From: Nitrososphaera sp.
Lineage (GTDB): Archaea; Thermoproteota; Nitrososphaeria; Nitrososphaerales; Nitrososphaeraceae
Assembly: GCA_025935445.1 (NCBI GenBank)
Contig: JAICVG010000030.1
Location: 1-8,673, forward strand
DNA: 8,673 nt
Reading direction: 5' to 3'
A program made the position numbers and the translations under genes. Numbering within the stretch: the stretch's first letter is position 1; each line of letters begins with the position of its first letter. Shown here one piece after another: positions 1-4,902 of this stretch. The notes below the pieces were generated by a model that was not told where the DNA came from, made no database searches, and was given only the letters and a program-made list of their open reading frames with translations.

Positions 1-239
1 CTCTCAATGTGGACTGTCAAGATGTAGCCATCCCCAACATCAAGCACACCGGCATCATAGCCGGGGCCAACTACCACATGCTTGCCCTTTGTGGGCAGCG
101 ATTCCAAATATTTTTTGGATGACTTGTACGAACAATGCTCTGACCATTGAGCGCCCACCGCGTCCTGTTCGACCTCGTTTGCCTTTCGCTTTAGTTCTTG
201 CTCAAGGTAATTAAGCTCCTTCTTTGTGAGTGCATCCAT
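1..239 (-). CDS. purL: Phosphoribosylformylglycinamidine synthase, large subunit PurL (N-terminal part, cut by window edge)
   Basis: This is the synthetase subunit of FGAM synthase, which uses ATP and ammonia from PurQ to turn FGAR into FGAM in purine synthesis. Only the first 79 codons are present; the rest lies beyond the left edge. The translation begins MDALTKKELN and carries the family's N-terminal signature QWSEHCSYKSSK at residues 31-42. His35 of this motif matches the catalytic histidine known in small PurL proteins. It is followed by GPGYDAGVLDVGDGY (58-72), the start of the first AIRS-like domain. The ATG at 239-237 lies 2 nt after the purQ stop, so the two are almost certainly co-transcribed. 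Another ATG at 235-233 is out of frame and was not chosen. Identity is secure; completeness cannot be judged. Confidence 0.93.
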   Translation of the reverse strand, partial: MDALTKKELNYLEQELKRKANEVEQDAVGAQWSEHCSYKSSKKYLESLPTKGKHVVVGPGYDAGVLDVGDGYILTVHIE

Positions 240-241
240 CT

Positions 242-949
242 CTATGCTATCGCCTTTTGCTTCAGGTTTGAGACAAGCGACCAGAAAATCGTAATGGCCT
301 CACTACTGCTGTTTCTGCTGCGGTCGAGGTTGAGGATTTTTTCGCTCGCCCTCTCCGGGTGGGGCATCATGCCCATCACGTTGCCCTCTTCATTGCATAT
401 TGCTGCAATGAGGTCAGTTGAGCCGTTAGGGTTGTCACTCTCGTATCGCAGAACGATCTGATTCTTTTTTTTCAGCTCCTTCAATATCTTGCTGTCAGCG
501 ACATAGCGGCCATCGCCGTGGGCAATAGGGATACCAAATGTCTGCTTGAGTGCAAACTGGCTTGTAAAGGGTGTCTTGTTGTTTGTAACTTGCACGCTTG
601 TCCATCTGCAGACAAAGCGGAGGGAATCGTTCATCATGAGGGCACCTGGCAATAGTCCAGACTCAACAAGGATTTGAAAGCCGTTACATATGCCTAGCAC
701 CGGCACGCCATGCTTTGCCATCCTTTTTACCTCCTGCATTATGGGGCTATGGGCAGCAATTATTCCAGGGCGAAGCCTGTCGCCAAAGGCAAAACCTCCA
801 GGGATTATCATCGCGTCATAACCGCTGATGCGATCCTGGGTGTGCCAAATAAAGTCCGCCTCGACGCCTATTATATTGTTAAGAATATAATGAACGTCGC
901 GGTCGCAGTTGCTGCCAGGAAAAACAGCTATCCCAATTCTTGCTGCCAT
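242..949 (-). CDS. purQ: Phosphoribosylformylglycinamidine synthase, glutaminase subunit PurQ
   Basis: This class I glutamine amidotransferase supplies ammonia to PurL in the fourth step of purine synthesis, in the cytoplasm. The 235-aa protein is the usual size for stand-alone PurQ. Visible motifs are the N-terminal strand with FPGSNCDRD (residues 10-18), the oxyanion-region PGGFAFGDRLRPG (50-62), the nucleophile elbow GICNGFQIL with Cys88 (86-94), and the C-terminal catalytic pair in MMPHPERA, His197 and Glu199. All three triad residues are present. The ATG at 949 is the first in-frame start and gives the normal MAARIGIAVFPGSN beginning. The stop is 2 nt before the purL start, indicating a purQ-purL operon. 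The third partner, purS, lies about 770 bp away behind an opposite-strand gene. Confidence 0.97.
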   Translation of the reverse strand: MAARIGIAVFPGSNCDRDVHYILNNIIGVEADFIWHTQDRISGYDAMIIPGGFAFGDRLRPGIIAAHSPIMQEVKRMAKHGVPVLGICNGFQILVESGLLPGALMMNDSLRFVCRWTSVQVTNNKTPFTSQFALKQTFGIPIAHGDGRYVADSKILKELKKKNQIVLRYESDNPNGSTDLIAAICNEEGNVMGMMPHPERASEKILNLDRSRNSSSEAITIFWSLVSNLKQKAIA

Positions 950-980
950 TAATTCGCAATAAAAGCTTGCAGGCGCTCGT

Positions 981-988
981 ATTAATAT
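981..988 (-). promoter_or_regulatory. TATA-like box for purQL
   Basis: On the minus strand the sequence ATATTAAT lies about 32-39 nt upstream of the purQ ATG. That would place transcription start roughly 10 nt before the gene, as is common in archaea. A second AT-rich run, TTTTATT at about 961-967, is too close to the start codon. Assigned by spacing and composition only. Confidence 0.4.
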
Positions 989-1041
989 CTTCAGACTGGC
1001 CAGTTTTACCCTATATAACTACACAGACCGCTAACGTATTG

Positions 1042-1049
1042 TTTTTATC
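1042..1049 (+). promoter_or_regulatory. TATA-like box for the CBS-domain gene
   Basis: TTTTTATC is centred about 30 nt upstream of the ATG at 1076, so the transcript would be nearly leaderless. This supports ATG 1076 over the in-frame TTG at 1055, which would sit between the box and the transcription start. A second AT-rich stretch, CTATATAACT (1011-1020), is farther upstream. Confidence 0.4.
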
Positions 1050-1075
1050 ATCGGTTGATTCTGAAAAAACTATTC

Positions 1076-1534
1076 ATGGCAGCTACTGTAGTTCGCGACA
1101 TCATGACAAAGAACATGGTTATGATAGACCATGACAAGACCGCATTGGAGGCTGCCAAGATCATGATGGAGAAAGGCATAAGCTCTCTGTTTGTTGTCAA
1201 AGACAATCATCCAATTGGCATCGTGACAGAGCGGGACTTCATCAAAAAAATATGCGCTAAGGAACTACCGGTAGCTGAGGTAAAAATGAGCGACATCATG
1301 TCAAAGATACTTACAACGGCTGATCCAGATACACCAATTGAAGTTGCAATTCAGAGAATGGTAAACCACAAGATACGTAGGCTTCCTATAATGGAGAATG
1401 GCAAGTTAGTAGGCATCATAACAGTTACTGACTTGGCAAAGCATTTGAGGACTACATTGCTGCTTGAAGGTGCACTCAGTGATTCTAACAGCTTTGACAG
1501 CATGATTGCGACGATGGATCGCGACAAGTATTAA
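1076..1534 (+). CDS. Two-CBS-domain protein
   Basis: This is a 152-aa protein made almost wholly of a CBS pair (Bateman module). Such modules bind adenosine nucleotides or S-adenosylmethionine and act as sensors; the ligand here cannot be read from sequence. CBS1 covers about residues 5-60 (VVRDIMTKNMVMI, then GIVTERDF at 48-55). CBS2 covers about 71-124 (MSDIMSKIL, then GIITVTDL at 113-120). The conserved G-I-V/I-T-x-x-D motif is complete in both. No catalytic or DNA-binding domain is attached; the last 25 residues are a short tail. The ATG at 1076 was chosen because a TATA-like box lies about 30 nt upstream and the first CBS motif begins immediately after; an in-frame TTG at 1055 would add seven residues. 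It is transcribed divergently from purQ, so a role in sensing purine status is possible but is only an inference from position. Confidence 0.93.
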   Translation: MAATVVRDIMTKNMVMIDHDKTALEAAKIMMEKGISSLFVVKDNHPIGIVTERDFIKKICAKELPVAEVKMSDIMSKILTTADPDTPIEVAIQRMVNHKIRRLPIMENGKLVGIITVTDLAKHLRTTLLLEGALSDSNSFDSMIATMDRDKY

Positions 1535-1719
1535 TTCTTACAACTTTTTGAGAAATAGCATAGACAGAACACGTTATCTAAACATAAGCCAGAGAACTAG
1601 GGGCTATACCCTCATCGCAGGCGAAGATGCCATTTTTTGGAGCTTGATTATTCAACTATCTACATGACAATTATATCCCATCTGCCATAAAGAAGATTCC
1701 TAGAATTATGTAGAATACT
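1535..1719. other. Intergenic region between convergent CBS and purS genes
   Basis: This 185-bp gap lies between converging genes. A T5 run at 1545-1549, just after the CBS stop, may end that transcript. The AGGG/CCCT pair around a 6-nt loop near 1599-1612 is a weak hairpin. I see no tRNA, no C/D-box pair and no open reading frame of credible length on either strand. Confidence 0.5.
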
Positions 1720-1983
1720 CTAGCTCTTGCCTATTGCCTTGACAGTACAGTTGCTGACAACTGGGTTGAAGATACGTAATTCTTGGCACAGTTTTTTTAC
1801 AGTCACTTCAGCATCACTTTCCGTTTTTGAATTGACGACCATTTTTAACATCTTTGCAGACCTCACTGATTGTATGTTGGAATATCCACCCTTGACAACT
1901 AGATCTCTGTGGATCGTCTCACCCTCTGGGTCATTGATGTAAGGTTTGTTTTCAATTATTACCTGGACAATAAACTTCGGCAC
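1720..1983 (-). CDS. purS: Phosphoribosylformylglycinamidine synthase subunit PurS
   Basis: PurS is the small third subunit that bridges PurQ and PurL in FGAM synthase and is needed for ammonia transfer. The 87-aa length fits the family (about 80-90 aa). Recognisable features are the N-terminal strand FIVQVIIENKPYINDPEGETI (split here as FIVQVIIENK and PYINDPEGETI, residues 4-24), the central GGYSNIQSVRSAKMLKM with the conserved VRxxK turn (32-48), and the C-terminal LCQELRIFNPVVSNCTV with the conserved NPV (65-81). The start is GTG at 1983; no suitable in-frame ATG exists, and GGGAG just upstream could act as a ribosome-binding site. It has its own AT-rich promoter region and is separated from purQL by the CBS gene on the other strand. 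Confidence 0.92.
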   Translation of the reverse strand: MPKFIVQVIIENKPYINDPEGETIHRDLVVKGGYSNIQSVRSAKMLKMVVNSKTESDAEVTVKKLCQELRIFNPVVSNCTVKAIGKS

Positions 1984-2001
1984 AAGTTTCTCCCATCCAC
2001 G

Positions 2002-2022
2002 CTTTTTAAATATTTTATTTAA
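2002..2022 (-). promoter_or_regulatory. AT-rich promoter region upstream of purS
   Basis: On the minus strand this stretch contains TTTAAATAAAA and ATATTTAAAAAG in tandem, 20-40 nt before the purS GTG. It begins within the stop codon of the upstream small membrane-protein gene. Either copy could be the TATA box, so purS is probably transcribed independently as well as by read-through. Confidence 0.45.
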
Positions 2023-2264
2023 AGAAACCGGCCAAATACCTTTGTGAAGAGCAAGAATGTTGCTACTGAAGGCGGTACTAGACCTAGCATCAGTGTGTTT
2101 GATGCCACATCAGCCGGAATCTTGATCGCATTGATAGTCACTATCACCAAGAAAAATGAGATGAGCAAGGTAACACCAAAAAACACTGCAGTCCCTATCA
2201 TATAGCCTAACAGTTTGACTTTTTCACGCCTACTAGGTTCAGCTGCAGCATGATTATGTGCCAA
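2019..2264 (-). CDS. Small two-helix membrane protein of unknown function
   Basis: I do not recognise this 81-aa protein. It has a short, polar, His/Ala-rich N-terminus with a basic patch (SRREKVK, residues 11-17), then a long hydrophobic segment (about 18-46), a short polar loop (KIPADVASN, 48-56), and a second hydrophobic segment (about 57-75) ending in KVFGRFL. This predicts two membrane helices with the basic patch cytoplasmic. SecE/Sec61-gamma was considered because of the size, but that family has one C-terminal helix and the amphipathic segment before it is absent. The first possible start is TTG at 2264, about 22 nt downstream of a TATA-like box; the first in-frame ATG (Met22) falls inside the first helix and is unlikely. 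It lies 35 nt upstream of purS on the same strand. Confidence 0.72.
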   Translation of the reverse strand: MAHNHAAAEPSRREKVKLLGYMIGTAVFFGVTLLISFFLVIVTINAIKIPADVASNTLMLGLVPPSVATFLLFTKVFGRFL

Positions 2265-2279
2265 TGACTTATAGACACT

Positions 2280-2287
2280 AATATAGC
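2280..2287 (-). promoter_or_regulatory. TATA-like box for the small membrane-protein gene
   Basis: The minus strand reads CTATATTAG here, ending about 20 nt before the TTG start at 2264. The spacing predicts a leaderless transcript beginning at or next to that TTG, which supports the unusual start codon. Confidence 0.4.
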
Positions 2288-2321
2288 ACTAGATAATCTT
2301 TTGCAAATAGCAGGCACGCCG

Positions 2322-2335
2322 TTTAATTAATAAAA
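2322..2335 (+). promoter_or_regulatory. TATA-like box for the tRNA-Thr gene
   Basis: TTTAATTAATAAAA is centred about 30 nt before the first nucleotide of the tRNA, the usual distance for an archaeal TATA box driving a tRNA gene. Confidence 0.6.
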
Positions 2336-2358
2336 CGCAGTATGACTAAAGCGCATGA

Positions 2359-2447
2359 GGTCATGTAGCTCAGCCTGGTCAGAGCGGCTGACTTGTAAAC
2401 GTCATCAAGAAATCAGCAGGTCGTGGGTCCGAATCCCACCATGACCT
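2359..2447 (+). tRNA. tRNA-Thr (anticodon UGU), with intron
   Basis: A complete cloverleaf can be drawn. The acceptor stem GGTCATG (2359-2365) pairs perfectly with CATGACC (2440-2446). The D stem is GCTC/GAGC (2368-2371, 2382-2385) with the GG pair in its loop. The anticodon stem GCTGA/TCAGC (2387-2391, 2413-2417) is perfect. The variable region is AGGTC, and the T stem is GTGGG/CCCAC (2423-2427, 2435-2439). The spliced anticodon loop is CTTGTAA, giving anticodon UGU for threonine. The discriminator base is T2447, as expected for archaeal tRNA-Thr. CCA is not encoded (TCCT follows). The T loop reads TCCGAAT, with C instead of the usual T at position 55. The 14-nt intron follows position 37. 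TTTT at 2450-2453 may end transcription. Confidence 0.95.
2398..2411 (+). other. 14-nt tRNA intron at canonical position 37/38
   Basis: The precursor forms a clear bulge-helix-bulge. Below the anticodon stem, CTTG (2392-2395) pairs with CAAG (2406-2409). The 3-nt bulges are TAA (2396-2398) and AAA (2410-2412). Cutting after the second base of each bulge releases AACGTCATCAAGAA and leaves a normal 7-nt anticodon loop. This is the substrate of the archaeal tRNA splicing endonuclease. Confidence 0.9.
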
Positions 2448-2451
2448 CCTT

Positions 2452-2642
2452 TTACTCGATCTCTAGGAATTCAATCAATCCAAGAATCATGTAGCAGGCC
2501 GCCGCCACCACTAGTACTGGCTAATCCAGTTACAAGAGCTGGTTTTATGCAGCTGTATCACAATAGTAGATCTATCCGGTAAATGCGCCTTCTTAGCAGG
2601 TCGAAAAGTCGCGCCAAGTGTTAGCAGTCCTATTCTTGCCAT
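2452..2642 (-). pseudogene. Possible decayed small membrane-protein gene
   Basis: No intact gene fills the roughly 290 bp between the tRNA and the permease gene, but the minus strand shows protein-like text split over three frames. From ATG 2642 the first frame reads MARIGLLT. The next frame continues LARLFDLLRRRIYRIDLLL, a TGA at 2560-2558, then YSCIKPALVTGL. The third frame continues VLVVAAACYM and ILGLIEFLEIE to a TAA at 2454-2452. Joined with two frame changes and one stop corrected, this is about 60 aa: a basic amphipathic start, then a hydrophobic helix and an acidic end. A TATA-like box (2670-2677) lies about 30 nt upstream of the ATG. I do not recognise the family. The alternative is chance; the uninterrupted first frame encodes an unconvincing 43-aa peptide. 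Confidence 0.4.
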
Positions 2643-2669
2643 CGTTAACCTTTCGATTCTAGTAATGGC

Positions 2670-2677
2670 TTTTAAAA
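2670..2677 (-). promoter_or_regulatory. TATA-like box upstream of the remnant gene
   Basis: TTTTAAAA, read on the minus strand, is centred about 31 nt before the ATG at 2642. It looks like the leaderless promoters of the intact genes nearby and suggests that a gene is, or was, transcribed from here. Confidence 0.4.
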
Positions 2678-2723
2678 CTCATACCATCAAATTTATTCAA
2701 GGTCAGCCTGGTTTTTTGTTGTA

Positions 2724-2749
2724 GAGAATTTGAACTAACTCTAATTCTC
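2724..2749. repeat. Inverted repeat across the permease stop codon
   Basis: GAGAATT (2724-2730) and AATTCTC (2743-2749) form a perfect 7-bp stem around a 12-nt loop. The repeat overlaps the last codons and stop of the permease gene. On the permease strand it is followed by an A-rich run, not a U-tract, so it does not look like a simple terminator; it could be a 3'-end stability structure. Confidence 0.45.
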
Positions 2750-3496
2750 CCGCCATAACGCCTTTGTCTTCGCCAGCGTGATAAATGCTAAGAGATATGC
2801 AATTTGTATCGCAAAGCCAAACTCAAGCGACCAATCGGCGGGTGTGGGGATACCCATAATGTCTTGTAGCATCAGAGATGCATGAGTAGTCGGTACGGCA
2901 TAGGCAAGAGGCCGCAGCACGTCCGGCATCACGTCCATAGAGTAGAATACCGGGGGTAGCACTGCCAATATCACATTTACAAAGGATATCACCTGCGTAG
3001 CATTTCTCATATGGAGCATATGGGATGAGAGAAAAAACCCCAGCGCTGACATGGCTCCCCAGATCAAGAGAATTGTTGCTACAAGCAGAGGTATGCTGAA
3101 AACCGATCCAAAATATACAACAAGCGTTGCTAGCACTAAAAGTGCTGGAAGCCCGAATAGCAGTTCCGATAGGGCAAGCCCAACCATATAGGTCAATGGT
3201 GAAACTGGTGATGCAACGAATACATCCTGCACCTTGTATTCAGTTTTGTAGAATGAGATGTCCTGGCCGAGTGCAAGACCATATCCCACAAGGGCCATCA
3301 CCAGGCTGCCAGCTACGGCAAAGTGGATGTACTGGCCGCCGCTTACCACGAATAGTACAAACAACAGCGAGAATGGACTTATTGCAGTGAACACTAATGA
3401 CATAGGATTCCGTCTTAACCAGAGCACGCCTGTCATGTAGGCGATAAGCAATACCTGACGCACAGGCAATAAGCTAGTCTCTGGCATTTTGATCAT
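2741..3496 (-). CDS. ABC-2 type transporter permease (DrrB-like)
   Basis: This is the membrane half of an ABC exporter; it would form the channel with the ATPase encoded just upstream. The 251-aa length fits ABC-2 permeases. Six hydrophobic segments are visible, at about residues 32-53, 58-77, 101-130, 134-157, 168-185 and 226-242. The loop after the second, LGQDISFYKTEYKVQDVFVA (76-95), contains the conserved region thought to contact the ATPase, and MPDVLRPLAYAVPTTHAS (190-207) is the typical ABC-2 signature before the last helix. The ATG at 3496 overlaps the ATPase gene by 23 bp; Met4 (3487) is an alternative. The overlap shows tight translational coupling. The substrate (drug, lipid or polysaccharide) cannot be told from sequence. 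Confidence 0.93.
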   Translation of the reverse strand: MIKMPETSLLPVRQVLLIAYMTGVLWLRRNPMSLVFTAISPFSLLFVLFVVSGGQYIHFAVAGSLVMALVGYGLALGQDISFYKTEYKVQDVFVASPVSPLTYMVGLALSELLFGLPALLVLATLVVYFGSVFSIPLLVATILLIWGAMSALGFFLSSHMLHMRNATQVISFVNVILAVLPPVFYSMDVMPDVLRPLAYAVPTTHASLMLQDIMGIPTPADWSLEFGFAIQIAYLLAFITLAKTKALWREN

Positions 3497-4403
3497 CTAT
3501 AATACCATTGCCCATAATGTAAACAAAGACATCGTCAAGCGTAACAGAAGATACAGTAAAGGATAGGTTATGTCGCAGTGCAAGATCGGATAGCTCACGT
3601 ACTGCAGATTCGAAAGTAAATATGCGGAGCATCCCTGCACCAGTGTCGACCACCGATCCATAAGATTTCAAAGTGTCAACGTCTAGTGTGTCACGAGCTA
3701 TGTCTACTCGAATATTCTGTGGGATGACCTTGCGCAGCTCTTGAATGGTACCCTGCGCAATAATCATGCCTTTATCAATAATTACAATATAATCTGATAG
3801 CATCTCCGCTTCGTCCATGTAGTGCGTTGTCAGCAGAATGGACCCCCCTTTGCTTTTCCAATCCTTGATGGCCGTCCAGACCTGCCGGCGGGACACCGGG
3901 TCAAGGCCGATAGTTGGCTCGTCAAGGAAGAGAAGCTGTGCGTCAGTTGCCATTGCCATTGCGACAAGGATCTTTTGTTTCATACCACCTGAGAGGTTCA
4001 TCGCAGGACTATCTCGCGCGCCATAGATCTCTAGCTTGCGCAGCATTACCTCCGTCTTGTCTCTTGCTGCACTCTTGCTGTCACCTCTTATCTGGAGCCA
4101 GTTATAGACATGATCCCAAGGGGTGAGTGCCCGAAGGGGCCTGCCCTCCTGTGGCACAATAGATATGAGGTCCCGCACATGCTTTGCTTGCCTGACAGCG
4201 TCATAACCGAGGACGCTTATTGTACCGGAAGTCGGGAGTAATTGCGTTGCACACATGCGCACAAAGGTGGTCTTCCCTGCACCATTCCTGCCCAGTAGCG
4301 TAAAGATTTTGCCTGCCTCCACTCTTAAAGAAATGTCTTTGATTGCAGGCTGACTTGCACTCCTATATACTTTGGTGACGCCAATAGCATCGATAGCAAG
4401 CAT
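3474..4403 (-). CDS. ABC transporter ATP-binding protein (DrrA/CcmA-like)
   Basis: This is the ATPase of the exporter. From the chosen start it has 309 residues. The nucleotide-binding domain shows Walker A GRNGAGKTT (38-46), Q-loop Gln85 in IVPQEGRPLR, signature LSGGM (137-141), Walker B LLFLDEP (157-163, catalytic Glu162), the D-loop and H-loop His194 in LLTTHYMDEAE. The tail of about 90 residues is the C-terminal domain typical of DrrA-like ATPases. The frame stays open upstream to an ATG at 4472, adding 23 residues. I prefer the ATG at 4403 because MLAIDAIGVTKVY is where these proteins normally begin, and because the only strong TATA-like box upstream lies just 5-18 nt from 4472, too close for that start. 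The permease gene overlaps the 3' end. All catalytic motifs are intact. Confidence 0.94.
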   Translation of the reverse strand: MLAIDAIGVTKVYRSASQPAIKDISLRVEAGKIFTLLGRNGAGKTTFVRMCATQLLPTSGTISVLGYDAVRQAKHVRDLISIVPQEGRPLRALTPWDHVYNWLQIRGDSKSAARDKTEVMLRKLEIYGARDSPAMNLSGGMKQKILVAMAMATDAQLLFLDEPTIGLDPVSRRQVWTAIKDWKSKGGSILLTTHYMDEAEMLSDYIVIIDKGMIIAQGTIQELRKVIPQNIRVDIARDTLDVDTLKSYGSVVDTGAGMLRIFTFESAVRELSDLALRHNLSFTVSSVTLDDVFVYIMGNGIIDDQNARD

Positions 4404-4476
4404 ATAAGGATATTGTGTGCAAACCTCTAATGTAGACTTTCTGCTAGGCAAATGAGAGTAGGACACCACCATTTCA

Positions 4477-4490
4477 GATATGCAAATAAG
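4477..4490 (+). promoter_or_regulatory. TATA-like element between the divergent ABC and 107-aa genes
   Basis: GATATGCAAATAAG is centred about 27 nt before the ATG at 4511, fitting a leaderless transcript of the plus-strand gene. Only 107 bp separate the two divergent starts (38 bp if the ATPase begins at 4472), so the two promoters must be close together or overlapping. Confidence 0.4.
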
Positions 4491-4510
4491 TCCCCTATGC
4501 GGAAACTACA

Positions 4511-4834
4511 ATGTTAATGAGAAGAGAGTTCATAGTTGCCAGAATTGAAGCAAGTCAGGATGGCAGCCCATACGTGTATGTCACATTCAATGACCCAAAA
4601 GAATACAAACCAGAGAGGCCAAATATGAACCCGTTTGGCCAGAACGTAACATCTATTGAGGATCTCATGAAAAACATGCCCAAGGTCATTACAAATATTG
4701 GGTTTATGGGGCCGGGACTAACTGATTCTCCGACCATAAAGTTCAGCATGCCTGAATATCAGGATATGGGGATCAAGGTCGGCGACAAGGTGTACATTGA
4801 GATACAAAAGACAGATAGCAGCGGCGGCATATAG
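4511..4834 (+). CDS. 107-aa protein of unknown function
   Basis: I do not recognise a named family. The protein is soluble and has no signal peptide or membrane helix. The N-terminal part (residues 4-27, with REFIVARIEA and PYVYVTFND) looks like a beta hairpin. A Pro/Asn-rich middle (30-45) leads to a helix (SIEDLMKNMPKVI, 48-60). The C-terminal part has a Gly/Pro loop (IGFMGPGLTDSPTIKFSM, 63-80) and a final strand pair ending in KVGDKVYIEIQK (89-100), a pattern common in small beta-barrel domains. Codon use and a good promoter support a real gene. The ATG at 4511 was chosen by its distance from the TATA-like element; Met3 is an alternative. It is followed after about 30-70 nt by the M50 protease gene on the same strand, which may suggest a link. 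Confidence 0.8.
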   Translation: MLMRREFIVARIEASQDGSPYVYVTFNDPKEYKPERPNMNPFGQNVTSIEDLMKNMPKVITNIGFMGPGLTDSPTIKFSMPEYQDMGIKVGDKVYIEIQKTDSSGGI

Positions 4835-4870
4835 CCATCTAATTGCATCGGTAAGACATAGGACGCTTGG

Positions 4871-4879
4871 ATTTAAATA
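4871..4879 (+). promoter_or_regulatory. TATA-like box that helps decide the protease start
   Basis: ATTTAAATA is a strong TATA match. It lies 4 nt after the upstream TTG at 4867 but 24-32 nt before the in-frame TTG at 4903. If it is functional, transcripts begin near 4900 and cannot include the 4867 start. Confidence 0.45.
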
Positions 4880-4902
4880 CAAAGGGAGTTAATACTAGCC
4901 AG

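Noticed and set aside
1660..1720. Minus-strand hydrophobic peptide FYIILGIFFMADGI just after purS
   Set aside because: It is only about 20 codons long, has no start codon at its beginning, ends at TAA, and no continuation was found in other frames. Chance is the simplest explanation.
2019..2264. SecE/Sec61-gamma as the identity of the 81-aa membrane protein
   Set aside because: The size is right, but there are two hydrophobic segments instead of one C-terminal helix, and the conserved amphipathic segment before it is missing.
4404..4472. N-terminal 23-residue extension of the ABC ATPase
   Set aside because: The sequence before MLAIDAIGVTKVY does not resemble the family, and the promoter-like element is too close to the 4472 ATG. 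It is kept as an alternative start, not as the main call.
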